Assembly: GCA_018136815.1 (NCBI GenBank)
Contig: CM030934.1
Span: 6,557,698 to 6,621,697, forward strand
DNA length: 64,000 bases
Direction: 5' to 3'
Source of the DNA: Isochrysis galbana
Lineage: Eukaryota; Haptophyta; Isochrysidales; Isochrysidaceae
Part shown: positions 29,941-40,617 of the stretch, one piece after another
Numbering within the stretch: position 1 is the stretch's first letter
Layout of the letters: every line of letters begins with the position of its first letter
Notes under the pieces: generated by a model
Seen by the model: the letters and a program-made list of their open reading frames with translations, nothing else
Databases searched by the model: none
Told to the model about the DNA's origin: nothing
Translations under genes and position numbers: made by a program

Positions 29941-31340
29941 CGTCGAGCCGAGGGAAGCCGAGGAGAGTAAGGGCGGAGGCAGGTTGACGGGAGGGGGAAG
30001 CGCCACGCGCGTGGGCGGCGGCCAGCGCGTCCGGCAGGGAGACACTCGGATTCCATAATAATACGTGGAGGGGGGCGGGGCGGGGGGTGACGAATCGCGC
30101 TCAGACTTGAAGTCACAGGGCGACGAGGAGGGTGTCTGCAGCCTAGTGTAGGTGTTAAAACACAGGAAAAGTATGTTTCTACAGACAGGAGCTTCAACAC
30201 AGCCGTGTTTTGTGCTTTGCCGTGTTTTGTGTTTTGCCGGAGGCCGCGCGGCCCGCGCGGGCTAGCGCGGGCGGAGGCCGGAGGTGTGTTGCGGCGCGCG
30301 GCGCACTCACTTTCGCATTTCCCCATCCTCTGTAAAATCCTCCTCATCTTCATTGTTGATTGTAGTTCGTCGAACTATGTTCGTTGTCATTCAACAAAAC
30401 TATCTTCTATCTTTAAAAAGATCTGGTCATGGAGCGCGCGTCATTCCCCTCCTCTCCTGCCGTCACCCCCGCCGCGCTGCCGCGCAAGCCGATCGGGCCA
30501 TGACCAACGACGCGCCCGGTGCCCGGTGCATGCCGCATGCGGACATGCGGAGGAGGTGTGAGGTTTGCCTCCAGCTCCGCTTCCGCTTCTGGCTCGCTGC
30601 TTGTCCTCGCTGCCATGCACGCCAGCCTCCCGCGCGACGGCATGGGTCGGCCTTGCTGGTGGCCGCGGTTCCCTCCTCCCTCCGCGTGCGAGAGACAAGA
30701 GACAAGAGACAAGGCTCTGGGCGGGCGCGCCGGTGCCGGTGCGTCGTTTCGGCGGCACTCTGCACTCTGGACTCAGGAGCATTCGAAAATCTCGTTGAAA
30801 TGGTTGGTCAAACAAAGTAATCCGCCCCTAAAATTTCTGTCACTCTTCTCGCAGTCTTGTAGAGGGGGGTTAGCCCGACCCAGGGTCCAGCGTGCTTTTC
30901 CTTCCCTAATTGAAGTACTAGAAGTAAATGATTCACTACTAGTCTTAGAGCTAGACTACTTTGTACTTTGTGGTGAGCAATACTCTAAGGAGGAATGAAT
31001 GTCCCCCTTTCTCCTCGCCCCGCCCCACTCCCTCACAAGAGAGAGAGCGAAAGAGGAGAGAAGACCCCGCTCTCGCTCTTCCCCCTGGGTGGGGGTGGGG
31101 GGAGCTCTCTCTCTCGCTCGCGCCTCTCCCTCCCTCCCTCCCTCCCTCCCTCCCTCCCTCCCTCTCTCTCTCTCTCTCCCTCTCTCTCTCTCCTCCCTAT
31201 CTCTTCCTCCCTCCCACCCTCCCCTTCCTCTCCTCCTCCCTCCCTCCCTCCCTCCCTCTCTCTTTCGCTCTCTCTTTCCTCTCTCTGCACTCGCTTCGGC
31301 GTGCGGGGTGAGTGCGTGTGCCGGCCGGGAGGCACTCGCC
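29941..31340. other. Intergenic; pyrimidine microsatellite upstream of the fusion gene
   Basis: 30110-30240 has several short copies of gtgttttgtg/ttgccg. From about 31085 to 31290 the plus strand is almost pure C/T, mainly (ccct)n with (tc)n, directly before the 31341 start. The long open frame through it reads only Ser/Pro/Leu and is compositional. The region divides two divergent genes and must hold both promoters. Confidence 0.6.
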
Positions 31341-34300
31341 ATGGGTGCCGAGCAGCTCGAACTCGGCGAGGGTGGCGCAGTGTGTGCTCCCAGCCTCGAA
31401 CCGCGTGGCCGCACGCCGCTGGCAATCATTGGTGGTACGGGCTACGTCGGCCGCCTCCTCGCACGGCGTCTGCTTTCGCACCCAATCTTCTGCCTCGGTC
31501 ACATCGTCGGCTCCAGACGCTCCGAGGGCATGCTCTACGAGGAGGTTTGGCAGCAAAAAGAGGATGCGCTCGTCGCCAACTATGGAGACCAGCTCTGGGC
31601 GCGGCAGCCCTTCCCGCAGGCTCTTGCCGGCGTGCGTGTCTCGAGCCTCGACGAGCTTGTCGCCGACTCAAGGTGCCGACTTGCCATCTCGTGCGTGGCC
31701 CCGGACGTCGGCTACGTTGAGGACATCCTCACTTCTAATGGCTTCGCTGTCTTCTCCATCTCACCATACAAGCGTGCGCACAACCTGATGGTCCTCGAGG
31801 TCAACCCGCTGCAGATGCCGCTCTCCATGTCGCGCGGCGCACAGCTCTTTAAGAGTCCCAACTGTGTCTCCGTTGGGACGACGCTCGCATTGCAAGCGCT
31901 GCACTCCAACTTCGGATTGGTTGACGTCTCTGTCTGCACGCTCCAGTCGCTTTCAGGGCGCGGTGACGCGCTGTACCCATCTGAACTGGTGCAGGGCAAC
32001 GTCTACCCGATCTGGGGCACCAAAGAGAACACTGAGACGTACATCGCAAACGAGATCGCCGCGCTCGTGCCGATGCAGAGCCTCTCGGTGCGAGCGCACC
32101 GGGTCGGCGTCCACGTTGGCCATTTCATTGACGTGCGTGTGCGTGTACGCGACTGCGAAGCAGTGCGTGACGTCGAGACAGTCTACGCTGCGTTCGAGGC
32201 ATTTGCGCCCCTGGCCGAGCTGCCTGACGGCTCCTTGCCATCGCTCCCTCCGAGACCCCTCAACACCATGCGTGAAGTTGGAACGCCGCGCCCGGCGTCG
32301 CACTGCGGCATGCCCAGGCCGGCTCGCCCGCCAGCGTCGCGTGGCGAGTGGGGCGGCATGGCTGTTAGCGTGGGCAACGTGAAGCTCCATGATGGCTCAT
32401 GGGACATTTGCTTCTCGCTCGTCGTCAACAACATGGTCCGAGGTGCATATGGCGCAGCCTTGCTTATGGCTGAATATCACGAGTATCTCACGTCGCGCCC
32501 GGACGAGCTCGCGGCCCTTGCTGATCTTGGGGAGAAGCAGATGGCGGTGGCAGCGCAAGCTGCTGCGGTCACCGAATTGAGGCAGCCGCCCTCGGCACGC
32601 ACCGCCGACGTCCCAGGCCAGCTCGCCCATCCCCGAAAAAAGCCGATTGCGCAAGTAGTCTCTCCACCGCCGACACCACCCCGTGTCACGCCTCCTGAGC
32701 CCATCGTCGCACCGCTCGCGCTCGCTTGCACGAACCCGATCACCTCCTCAAGGGCATACGAAGCTATTGTGGCCGCAGAACCAGGCACTTTCCATGGCCA
32801 GTTCGGCGCATCAAGGCTCCATTGGCACGACCCCGACAGCGGCGCATGGCTGTCGCTAGATGAGGCGGTAGGCAAGTGGTCGGGATGGGACACGAGGACG
32901 GGAGAGCCCGTAGCGAGCAGCCACGCAGAGAGTTGGCGGCCATGGAAATACGCACTCGATTCTAGCCACTTTCCGTATCACGACTGGTTCGTCGGAGCGG
33001 CCACCTCGGCTGCGTTCAATGAGGTTGATCGGCACGTACTCGAGGGCCACGGTGATAGTGTCGCTGCGCTGGCCTACTCTGCGCCAGCGTCGGAGCGCAT
33101 CGCCGACTTGGAGCGCGCCCAGCACTCGATCACGTTCGCCGAGTTGCTGCTGCGATCAACGGTGGCTGCGCGCACACTTCAAGAAGCCGGAGTCGCAGTG
33201 GGAGAGCGCATCGTCCTTCATCTACCCAACGGGCTAGCACAGCTCATCTGGCTCCAGGCAGCTAAGCGATTGGGTGCTGTATATACCTGCTTGCCCATCA
33301 CCCTGTCGATCAAGGCTCTCGCTGACCGTATCGCCGATCTAGGCGCATGCCTTGTCATCACCTCGTCCGTCCAATCATCCATGCTTCCAGGCGTCAAGAT
33401 CAAGGCCCTTGCCCTACGTGCTGTCTGTGACTTCGTGCCAGCCCACGCAGTTGGCGCTGCTGTGCGCGCAGAGCTGCACACACTCTCGAACGGCGAGCTC
33501 TTCGTCGAGGAGGTGCTGGGCGCACTCGGCCTGCCGACAGATGCCGATGGTCCATCGGAGGGCGGAGATGATGGTGAAGATGAAGGTAGAGCGGCAGTTA
33601 CGGAGCGCGTGGTTGAGCTGCGCGAGCTTTCCTCCCGACTGCAGACGCTCTTTTCTATGCGCGCCTCTCTCCGCTCGCGCGCGGGGGCTCTTGCCGCCGC
33701 CCTTGCGGACGAGGCTGCTGCTCGCCATGCCGCCACGTCACGAGCACGGATCCTCGTGTTGGCGGCAGATGCCGACGAATGGGGCGTCGTCTCGCCGAGT
33801 GCAGCCACACCAATCGACACTCCACCACGCGTGGTGCCGTCGGGCTCGACAGGCAGCGCCCTTGATCAGCTCGCCGAGCGCTCGTCGGCAGTGGTGCAGT
33901 CGACGCTTGGATCGATGAGGCGCTCCGCTTCGGCTCTCGCGGTGGGCGGCGTGTACATGCTGGCGGAACCTCTGTACGAGGCAGCAGAGGCCGATGTTCT
34001 CGCAGCAGCAGGTGTGGAGACGCCGGCGGATCTATATGCATTGAGTGGGCAACATCTGTGCGCGGCGCTCTGGCGCTCTGTTCCTCCTGCACCAATGAAG
34101 GGCTCGCAACCTATGTGTGTGCAATATACTTCGGGCACGGCGGGGCTCAAGCCGCGTGGGCTAGTCTTCGATCACGCCGGCCTCTTGTGCGGCGCAATCC
34201 TAACAATGGAGACGTGCCTGGACGTCCGGCGCGGGTCAGATGTGATGCTTGTGCGTGCTGCACCCTCATGGGTAACGGGGCAGACCTACGCTGTCTCAGG

Positions 34301-35720
34301 TGCGCTCGGCTGCCGCTGCGTCACCGTTCTCGGCCCCTGGGACGACCTGCCGGCGCCCGTGCTCTCGGCAGTGCTCGCACACGCTGGTGTCACCAACTTC
34401 ATTGCATCCGCTTCAGTGCTCAAACGTGCACTCGCACCGCTGCCGTGCGATTCGCACCCTCAAGCAAGTGGACGGGGCCAGGTGCTTCCTCACCAGCAGC
34501 TAGCCCGCCCGAGTCAGCAAGCACCTGTCGCGCCTCTCACCCGTCCCGCGAATGGCCCGCCTTCAAAACTTCGAGTGGGCGTCTCGTGCGGCGAGCCGCT
34601 GTCGGCTGCAGCGCATGAACTTGGCATGTCTGCCCTGACCTCGCATTACATCAACGCCTATTGGGCGACAGAGCACGGCGTGATCGTGCTTGCGCACACA
34701 TATGGTAACGCCGACCAACCGCTGAGAGCAGACGCACGGATGCTGCCGCTCCCGTGGGTAGGCGCGGAAGTGTGGGTGCCCGAGCAGGCAAAGATACCCG
34801 CCCCGGGTGCTATCTTGGCTTCTTTCCGCTCTGCCCGACCCGAAAAGTCAACTCGGACCCCCGAGACCGGCTTGCTCGTGTGCACGAAGCCGTGGCCGGG
34901 CATGGCTCGCACAGTGTGGGGCGAGTCCGAGGCGGTAGGTACACCGGGCTGGCGCGGCAATCTCGACGCATTCCGCGCTGCATACTACCCCAGCTGCGTT
35001 GTGGACGGGGCCCCCGCGCGCGGCTTCTCGCTTGGAGACCTCGCGCAACTATGGGGCGATGGGTCCGTCTCCGTCATTGGCCGTCAACACGAGTTGATGC
35101 CCTCGTCACTCGCCGATGACTCCTCGCCGCTGAGCGGAAGCAGTGTCTCCACCGCCGAGGCCTCGCCACGTCGCATACCCGGTGGAGCCCGGCGCTCGTA
35201 TGGTGGCGCACGAGGCCAAGTATGCGTGTGCGAGGTGGAGAACACGCTCCTGCAATGCGGAGAGGTGCTTGACTGCTTGCTTGTGATGGTGCCTTTGAGC
35301 ACCAATGGATCTGAAGAATTGCATGCTCGCGAAGCGAGATCCAGAGCGAGCGACCGTCTATTTGCAGGAGATACTAGACTAGACATCCAAGCGCCGCCCC
35401 CTTGCGAGATGGCGCCGGTGGCGTGCCTCGTGCTGCGTGACGGTGGCGAGGTAGGCGAGGAGCTTGCCGCCGCCCTCAAAAAGATGGTGCACGAAGCACA
35501 TGGAGAGGGGTATGTTCCAACCGACTTCGTCCCGATACGCGCCATTCCGCGCACGTACAACTCGAAGCCGATGAGACAGGTGGTGGCACAATTGTTTGCG
35601 GGTAATTTCCACGGCGATGTGTCGGAGATCGCCAACCCCACGTGCTTGAGTGAGCTGTCCTCCACAATCGCCGATTGGTGCGCCATGCAAGCCATGCCCG
35701 TGCTTGACGAGCTGCCGTGA
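31341..35720 (+). CDS. Fusion of ASADH-type acyl-CoA/acyl-phosphate reductase with acyl-CoA synthetase
   Basis: One exon encodes 1459 residues from ATG 31341 (context cgccATGg). Residues 27-395 form an aspartate-semialdehyde-dehydrogenase-type reductase of the archaeal/fungal branch: NADP loop IGGTGYVG, catalytic Cys175 in SPNCVSVG, and His261 in VGVHVGHF. A Pro-rich linker follows. From about 460 on lies an AMP-forming acyl-CoA synthetase of the acetyl/propionyl-CoA type: a phosphate loop TSGTAGLKPRG (930-940), YWATEHG (1107-1113) and the C-terminal IPRTYNSKPMR with the acyl-adenylate Lys1409. Residues 690-870 are an insertion with an acidic patch and a coiled coil. The same reductase fold serves as malonyl-CoA reductase in archaeal carbon fixation, so a 3-hydroxypropionate or malonate-semialdehyde route is one possible reading; aspartate semialdehyde synthesis is another. 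Confidence 0.85.
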   Translation: MGAEQLELGEGGAVCAPSLEPRGRTPLAIIGGTGYVGRLLARRLLSHPIFCLGHIVGSRRSEGMLYEEVWQQKEDALVANYGDQLWARQPFPQALAGVRVSSLDELVADSRCRLAISCVAPDVGYVEDILTSNGFAVFSISPYKRAHNLMVLEVNPLQMPLSMSRGAQLFKSPNCVSVGTTLALQALHSNFGLVDVSVCTLQSLSGRGDALYPSELVQGNVYPIWGTKENTETYIANEIAALVPMQSLSVRAHRVGVHVGHFIDVRVRVRDCEAVRDVETVYAAFEAFAPLAELPDGSLPSLPPRPLNTMREVGTPRPASHCGMPRPARPPASRGEWGGMAVSVGNVKLHDGSWDICFSLVVNNMVRGAYGAALLMAEYHEYLTSRPDELAALADLGEKQMAVAAQAAAVTELRQPPSARTADVPGQLAHPRKKPIAQVVSPPPTPPRVTPPEPIVAPLALACTNPITSSRAYEAIVAAEPGTFHGQFGASRLHWHDPDSGAWLSLDEAVGKWSGWDTRTGEPVASSHAESWRPWKYALDSSHFPYHDWFVGAATSAAFNEVDRHVLEGHGDSVAALAYSAPASERIADLERAQHSITFAELLLRSTVAARTLQEAGVAVGERIVLHLPNGLAQLIWLQAAKRLGAVYTCLPITLSIKALADRIADLGACLVITSSVQSSMLPGVKIKALALRAVCDFVPAHAVGAAVRAELHTLSNGELFVEEVLGALGLPTDADGPSEGGDDGEDEGRAAVTERVVELRELSSRLQTLFSMRASLRSRAGALAAALADEAAARHAATSRARILVLAADADEWGVVSPSAATPIDTPPRVVPSGSTGSALDQLAERSSAVVQSTLGSMRRSASALAVGGVYMLAEPLYEAAEADVLAAAGVETPADLYALSGQHLCAALWRSVPPAPMKGSQPMCVQYTSGTAGLKPRGLVFDHAGLLCGAILTMETCLDVRRGSDVMLVRAAPSWVTGQTYAVSGALGCRCVTVLGPWDDLPAPVLSAVLAHAGVTNFIASASVLKRALAPLPCDSHPQASGRGQVLPHQQLARPSQQAPVAPLTRPANGPPSKLRVGVSCGEPLSAAAHELGMSALTSHYINAYWATEHGVIVLAHTYGNADQPLRADARMLPLPWVGAEVWVPEQAKIPAPGAILASFRSARPEKSTRTPETGLLVCTKPWPGMARTVWGESEAVGTPGWRGNLDAFRAAYYPSCVVDGAPARGFSLGDLAQLWGDGSVSVIGRQHELMPSSLADDSSPLSGSSVSTAEASPRRIPGGARRSYGGARGQVCVCEVENTLLQCGEVLDCLLVMVPLSTNGSEELHAREARSRASDRLFAGDTRLDIQAPPPCEMAPVACLVLRDGGEVGEELAAALKKMVHEAHGEGYVPTDFVPIRAIPRTYNSKPMRQVVAQLFAGNFHGDVSEIANPTCLSELSSTIADWCAMQAMPVLDELP

Positions 35721-36109
35721 GCTTTGAAACGGGTAGAATATGCTCGAAGATGCTACACACGCGACGGAGTATGTAGCTGGTCATCTATAAATCATGAGCA
35801 ATCTGCATCCACCCACCCTCGAGATCCGTGTTGTCTGGTTTGTGGGGTCCGATGCCCCTAACGACTTATGAGCAGTGCTTTACTTTTCTACCCCCCTTTA
35901 TGCCCTCGGGCAGCCCCCCCCCCCCGGGACTGTAACGAAACTATTTTCACGTTTATACCTAGCTAACTCATGGGGAGGCAACCAAGTTCACACTTAGTTT
36001 ACATGGGGGAGGCGCCTCATGCCCCTCCCCCTCAAGCTCCAATTCCCCTCCGGGGGGTTTGTTTGTCACTTGTCACCATTAGATTCTGCATCCTGGCATG
36101 TGCTGAGCA
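35721..36109. other. Intergenic, no supported gene
   Basis: A C homopolymer lies near 35918. The block ggaggcgcctcatgcccctc at about 36008 recurs in similar form at 44085. No gene is seen. Confidence 0.4.
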
Positions 36110-36245
36110 ATCGACTTCCTGACCCAAATCCCCAAGTGGGCGCGGGTCAGGAAGCGTACTCCCAGGCCCGCTTGGGCCTGCACTCGTCACTCGTACTAAC
36201 CTCCCCCCCCCCCCCCCTAGCTGTCGGGTCATCAGGCAAACATGG
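36110..36245 (+). repeat. Partial copy of the family III element
   Basis: Blocks such as agtgggcgcgggtc, actcccaggcccgc and a C run followed by gtcgggtcatcaggcaaac match 18065-18150 in the 935-bp insertion. Only the middle of the element is present and it is diverged. 36246-36380 holds nothing else recognised. Confidence 0.5.
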
Positions 36246-36380
36246 GGCGCACAACCTAGTGAATGGTTTCGGGAAAAGCGGGTACACGAGACTATTGGTT
36301 GGTATCGGGGACCGGGGACCGTACACAGTACACACGCGGATAAACAGGACATATACCCCTATTGCCTTCTAGAACATAAA

Positions 36381-38090
36381 CTAGCAACGCATGCGCATGC
36401 AGACCCACATCCAACGCTCTTCATGGGAAAGGGAAACGGCGCCTCGGACCATTTGCCGGTATGACAAGATGAAGTGCAAGGTACGCCGCCCGCGACGCAA
36501 GGACACACACGATTGGCACATTTCACCCGCACTCCGCAATTGCAACTGCCAGCCTGTCCCTTGCTTGCCCGAGGTCCGCGCGGCTCGTCTTCTTTGTACG
36601 TGTGCTCCGTTGACGCGACCTTGCGCATGGCGTTCCGCGCCTGCTTCTGCCGCTTGCGCTGCGCGGCCCGCTTCTTCTTGTACTCCGTGGTGCGCCGCCA
36701 CTGTCGGAGCGAAGCTCGTTTCCTCTTGGGAAGCGAGTCGCGGAGGCGCACCGGCGGCTAACGCGGCGCTCAGCTCATCCGGGGAGCCCGGAACGGGCTC
36801 ATCGGGAGAACGGGGAGGGCTAATGACGGGCATGAGAAATGGACGGGAGGGTGGCACGGAACGCGAATCGGAGGGACGGAGGACGTAGAAAAGGGCGCGA
36901 CGAGCAGATGCCGCTTGACTGGGACTCGTAGGGACTCGTAGACTCAAAAGGATGACTCGGAAGACTCGGGGCTTGGGGGGGGTGCTGACCAGGGCACAGG
37001 TCGCGCTCGCGGGATACGCAGTTATCGGAGATGTCGAAACTCGGAGCGTGGGTGGCGTGGAGTCGTTGGGGACGTTCACTTTCGGGGCGCGTGCAGCCGC
37101 TGACGGAGTGTCTAGGGTGATCGAACCCTCCGCGCTATCTGCCGCGAGTTGAATCGAGGCGGCGTGCGAAGCCAAGAAATCGTTGCCCAAGAGTAGCATC
37201 GGGTTACCCTCGATGACGGTGAAGACGTGACGAAAGGGGCGGCCGCCTACGGAGAAGATGATTCGAGCCTTGCCTCGCGTAATGAGAGGTAGGCCGTCCG
37301 GTCCATGGAGAGGTGACACCGCGGCGTCCGTTAGTCGGTCAACGCACGCGTCCGCCGGAAGGTTGGCTAGCAGGGCGGTGGTGACAACTGACGGGCCCGC
37401 TCCGGTATCGGCGAGGGTGCTATTGACGGTGAGGGCGGAGTCGGCTAGGACTACGCCGTCGCGGTTATCGGAGGCGCCGGAGCGGCAAATCATTAAATCT
37501 CGGACGTAGAGGCAGTGGCGCGGATAGAGCGACGGCTCCGTCTCGACGATGCTCTCGGTGCCGTGCGCTGTCACGTGCGCAATTGTTTCGGGCGGGGTCG
37601 GGCTCGATGGAGTTGTCGGAATCGGAGGCGAAGCATCGAGCGTCGACACGGCCGCTACCGTGATTGGCGGCGAGGCGGTGATTGGCTCGGGGGGAGGGCT
37701 GACGTACCCTACGCCCCTTTTATCATTCGGATGTCGCGGCTTCGCGAACATCTTGTCCCAGTCTTCTTCGATCTTCGAGGCGTGTCTGGGCTTCTGTCTT
37801 TGGCCTGCTAGTTAGCGTGGCCAGCTCTTCGGCACGGATACCTTTCGCTCCCACGAACGCGATGGGGGCGACCGCGGCCGCGTAGTCCAGGCTCTCCCCG
37901 CGGCAACCGCCGGTCAACGCTTGTGCGCTGATTTCCGCCGCGATCTCGGAGTTGACGTTGGACCACTTTTGCTCGCCCGTCTTGGGGTCGACTCCAAAAG
38001 CTTGCCAATGTTGGCGCCTTTTGCGGAGAGACGTGGGAGTTGTCGGTTGCGGTTTGAGCGCGCGCGGCGGCGGCGGTATAAACGAAGACG
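36381..38090 (-). mobile_element. Ty3/gypsy-type LTR retrotransposon fossil, gag-protease part
   Basis: On the minus strand a retropepsin-like region lies at about 37420-37150, recognised by the ADTGAGPS active-site motif and a downstream LLLGNDFL. Upstream is Pro/Ser-rich and gag-like sequence (KTGEQKWSNVNSEIAAEI, 37.8-38.0 kb). Reverse transcriptase, RNase H, integrase and LTRs are absent. The piece ends where LINE B begins on the other strand. It is a fragment with at least a few breaks. Assignment to Ty3/gypsy instead of another retropepsin-bearing group rests on domain style only. Confidence 0.6.
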
Positions 38091-40306
38091 AAGACATCGA
38101 GGGCATCATAGTGAACGGAGCCGAACTAAAGATAAGCCAATTCGCGGACGATACACAACTCTTAGCGGCAGACTACGGTAGCCTAGCGCGATCCCTCGGT
38201 TGGGTAAAAAGATACGCGGCGGCCTCGTGTGGCAAACCCAACGATCAAAAGTTCGAGGGACTAAGGATGGGCTCCCTGAGAAGGAAGCGCCCACCCGCGA
38301 GATTCCAAAGGTACAAGTGGCTGAAAGGAAACGAGTATGCGACCATATTGGGGGTCCCACTAGGTGGGCCCCGGGCCATTAAAGAGTTCTGGCGCAAACT
38401 AGCCGACAAGATAGAGAGGAAAACCACTATATACGCGCCGCTAACCAAGGATCTATCTATACATGGGAAAACGAAGGTGGCTAACTTCCTAGTATATTCT
38501 ATACCTAGATACTGGCTGCAGACATTGGCAGCCCCTAGATCATTCCACACGGCGGTTAAAAGAGCCGTAGAAAGAATCATGTGGACAAACGCACGCACCG
38601 GCCGGAAGCTACAATGGATAAAGCACCCTGAGATCCCGATAAAAGACACTTTGGAGGAAGGGCCACATCTAGGGCTGGGACTGCTCGACTGGGGCAACCA
38701 TGTCAAAGCTTTACAAGCCAAATGGATCCTAAACTATCTTGACGCACGCCAAGCACAATGGAAACAAGTGCTTGACGCGTGGTTCTGCCGCACAAACCTG
38801 GGGAGAGCAGCGGTTCTCTCGACGGTCCCCACGAACAAACTCACCGATGGAATAGCGGGCACGAGTAAACTTCCCGAGTTTTGGAAGCAGGCGCTAAACA
38901 ACATTCGCGAACTTAAACTCACATCACTGAAAGTAAGTAGAGAAGGAGCACTCTCGCAACCCATGTGGGGTAGCCCGACGCACCCGGGACCTAAAATAAA
39001 CCCCATATGGGCAAAACTATGGAACAAGCTTGAATGTAATACCATACATAACGTATTCAAAGACCACGAAGCGAACACGCCCTATAGCAGGGCTGAATGC
39101 GCGCAATACCTCAGGAACAATGACACGTATATACACTTCCAGGGAGATTATATCCCAAGAGACAAATTCTTGGAAACATGGGATACGATAGTCAGACACG
39201 CCAAGGCGACACTGGCAGCGGTAGATAAGACGGCCGAACTAGAATGCGCACCACCGGGACGAGAAGAGGTCGACAATGAACACATCTCGGAAGAACCGAC
39301 GCCCGAACTGCGAATAACGGTAGACGGGGAATACTATGTGAACATCAAGGAGATATGGCACGATGCGGAACTCTCATACCTAGGCACGCCCATAATCGGA
39401 AAAAGACTACTCGCCGCACCCTCGAACTTAGACCCATCCCCACCGGCGCAATGGGGGGGAGGATACAAAACCAACAAGAGACTAGAATACCCGCTGGCGG
39501 ACGAATATACATTAGACGGCAAGACGCCGCTGGACGGCACCGGGGTAGAACATCTAACCGAGGCACTTCAGCGTAAAGACCGTAAACGCAAACGCCTCAC
39601 GGGGCCGGCCAAATGGGAGGAAAAACTCCAAATACCAGGGGATACATGGGCGCACCTGGCGCGACTATACACCACGCCAATGGTAACGGCGAGGGACATG
39701 CACCTACACTTCAAACATATCACACACAGGCGAGTGGGCACGTACAACCGCTTTCCAGACAGAGCCAGCACGTGCCGCATTTGTGGGGAAACGGATGAAT
39801 CCTCGATACACCTAGGCGAATGCCCCGGGATAACTAACATCCTAGGCGAACTGAATAAAATTGCACGGTTCACACCGGGATTAGAAAGGAGCAGAGAAGA
39901 AACCATTGTAGACAACCTATTCATCTACCCAAAAGGGGACGCCCCGAAAGCGATATACGTGCTATACCTATTAGCGTGGAGATATATACTCACAGACTTC
40001 TATAGGATACATTACGACGGCATCAAATTCTCGGAAGAATCCATACTAATAAGAATAATAGAGAGATACACCATACTAAGTAAAGCACTCCTCTTCGCAC
40101 AAGAAACCGACTCGGCGAGAACCGCCCAAGCGGGCATGGGAAGACAGCCTAAAAAAAGGATAGACATGAATGATTTGAGACCCGTTTTCAACAGGAACGA
40201 CAAAGGCGGTCTTAAGCCCAGCGCGGAGCTAGTGGAACTAGCCTCCAAGCTGGGGATCGCACACGCTGTCGAGGGGACCACGGAACAAGGGAACAAGGGA
40301 AACTGA
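38091..40306 (+). CDS. LINE B reverse transcriptase, C-terminal two-thirds of ORF2
   Basis: The frame is open and unbroken for about 738 codons. Near its start is ISQFADDTQLLA, the catalytic FADD motif of the reverse transcriptase palm, then the thumb-like GVPLGG and a long helical region (WRKLADKIERK...IPRYWLQTLAAP). Near the end is a zinc finger CRICGETDESSIHLGECP followed by LAWRYILTDFYRIHYDG. These match L1-like elements of plants and green algae. The endonuclease, the N-terminal RT motifs and ORF1 are missing, so it cannot move by itself. A frame kept open over 2.2 kb suggests a young insertion. Confidence 0.85.
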
Positions 40307-40617
40307 AACATCGATACACCTACCTAAACCGCTGGTAGAGACATTGGAACCTGGATATAAACCAAACAAATAAAAGGCGACCAGACGGACACACTCGACA
40401 ACAAAGACAATTCCAGAAGGCCTGCCCGGACCCCACACTCTAAACCAGGCCTCAGGTAGCGCACCGAGGCCGGACCCCGGAAACCGAAGAAAAAGGAAAG
40501 AAGGGGGGCAGGGGAAGAGGTGGAGGGAGGGATGATATGGGCGGTGTAGATAGCGAAGGGAAGTCCCGCAACTAGTAGGTGTGTAGCCCTGAACCTTCAG
40601 AAGTTTTTTTTTAGTGG
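38091..40617 (+). mobile_element. 5'-truncated L1-like LINE (LINE B)
   Basis: The element starts inside the reverse transcriptase ORF at about 38091 and runs through the ORF stop at 40304-40306, a 310-bp 3' UTR and a T-run (ttcagaagttttttttt). Its 5' border meets the gypsy fossil with no visible target-site duplication. The 3' UTR ends with tagtaggtgtgtagccctga, matching LINE C. Confidence 0.9.

Noticed and set aside
30999-31340. In-frame N-terminal extension of the reductase-synthetase fusion
   Set aside because: It reads only Ser/Pro/Leu from a (ccct)n microsatellite; ATG 31341 has a better context and starts the conserved domain.
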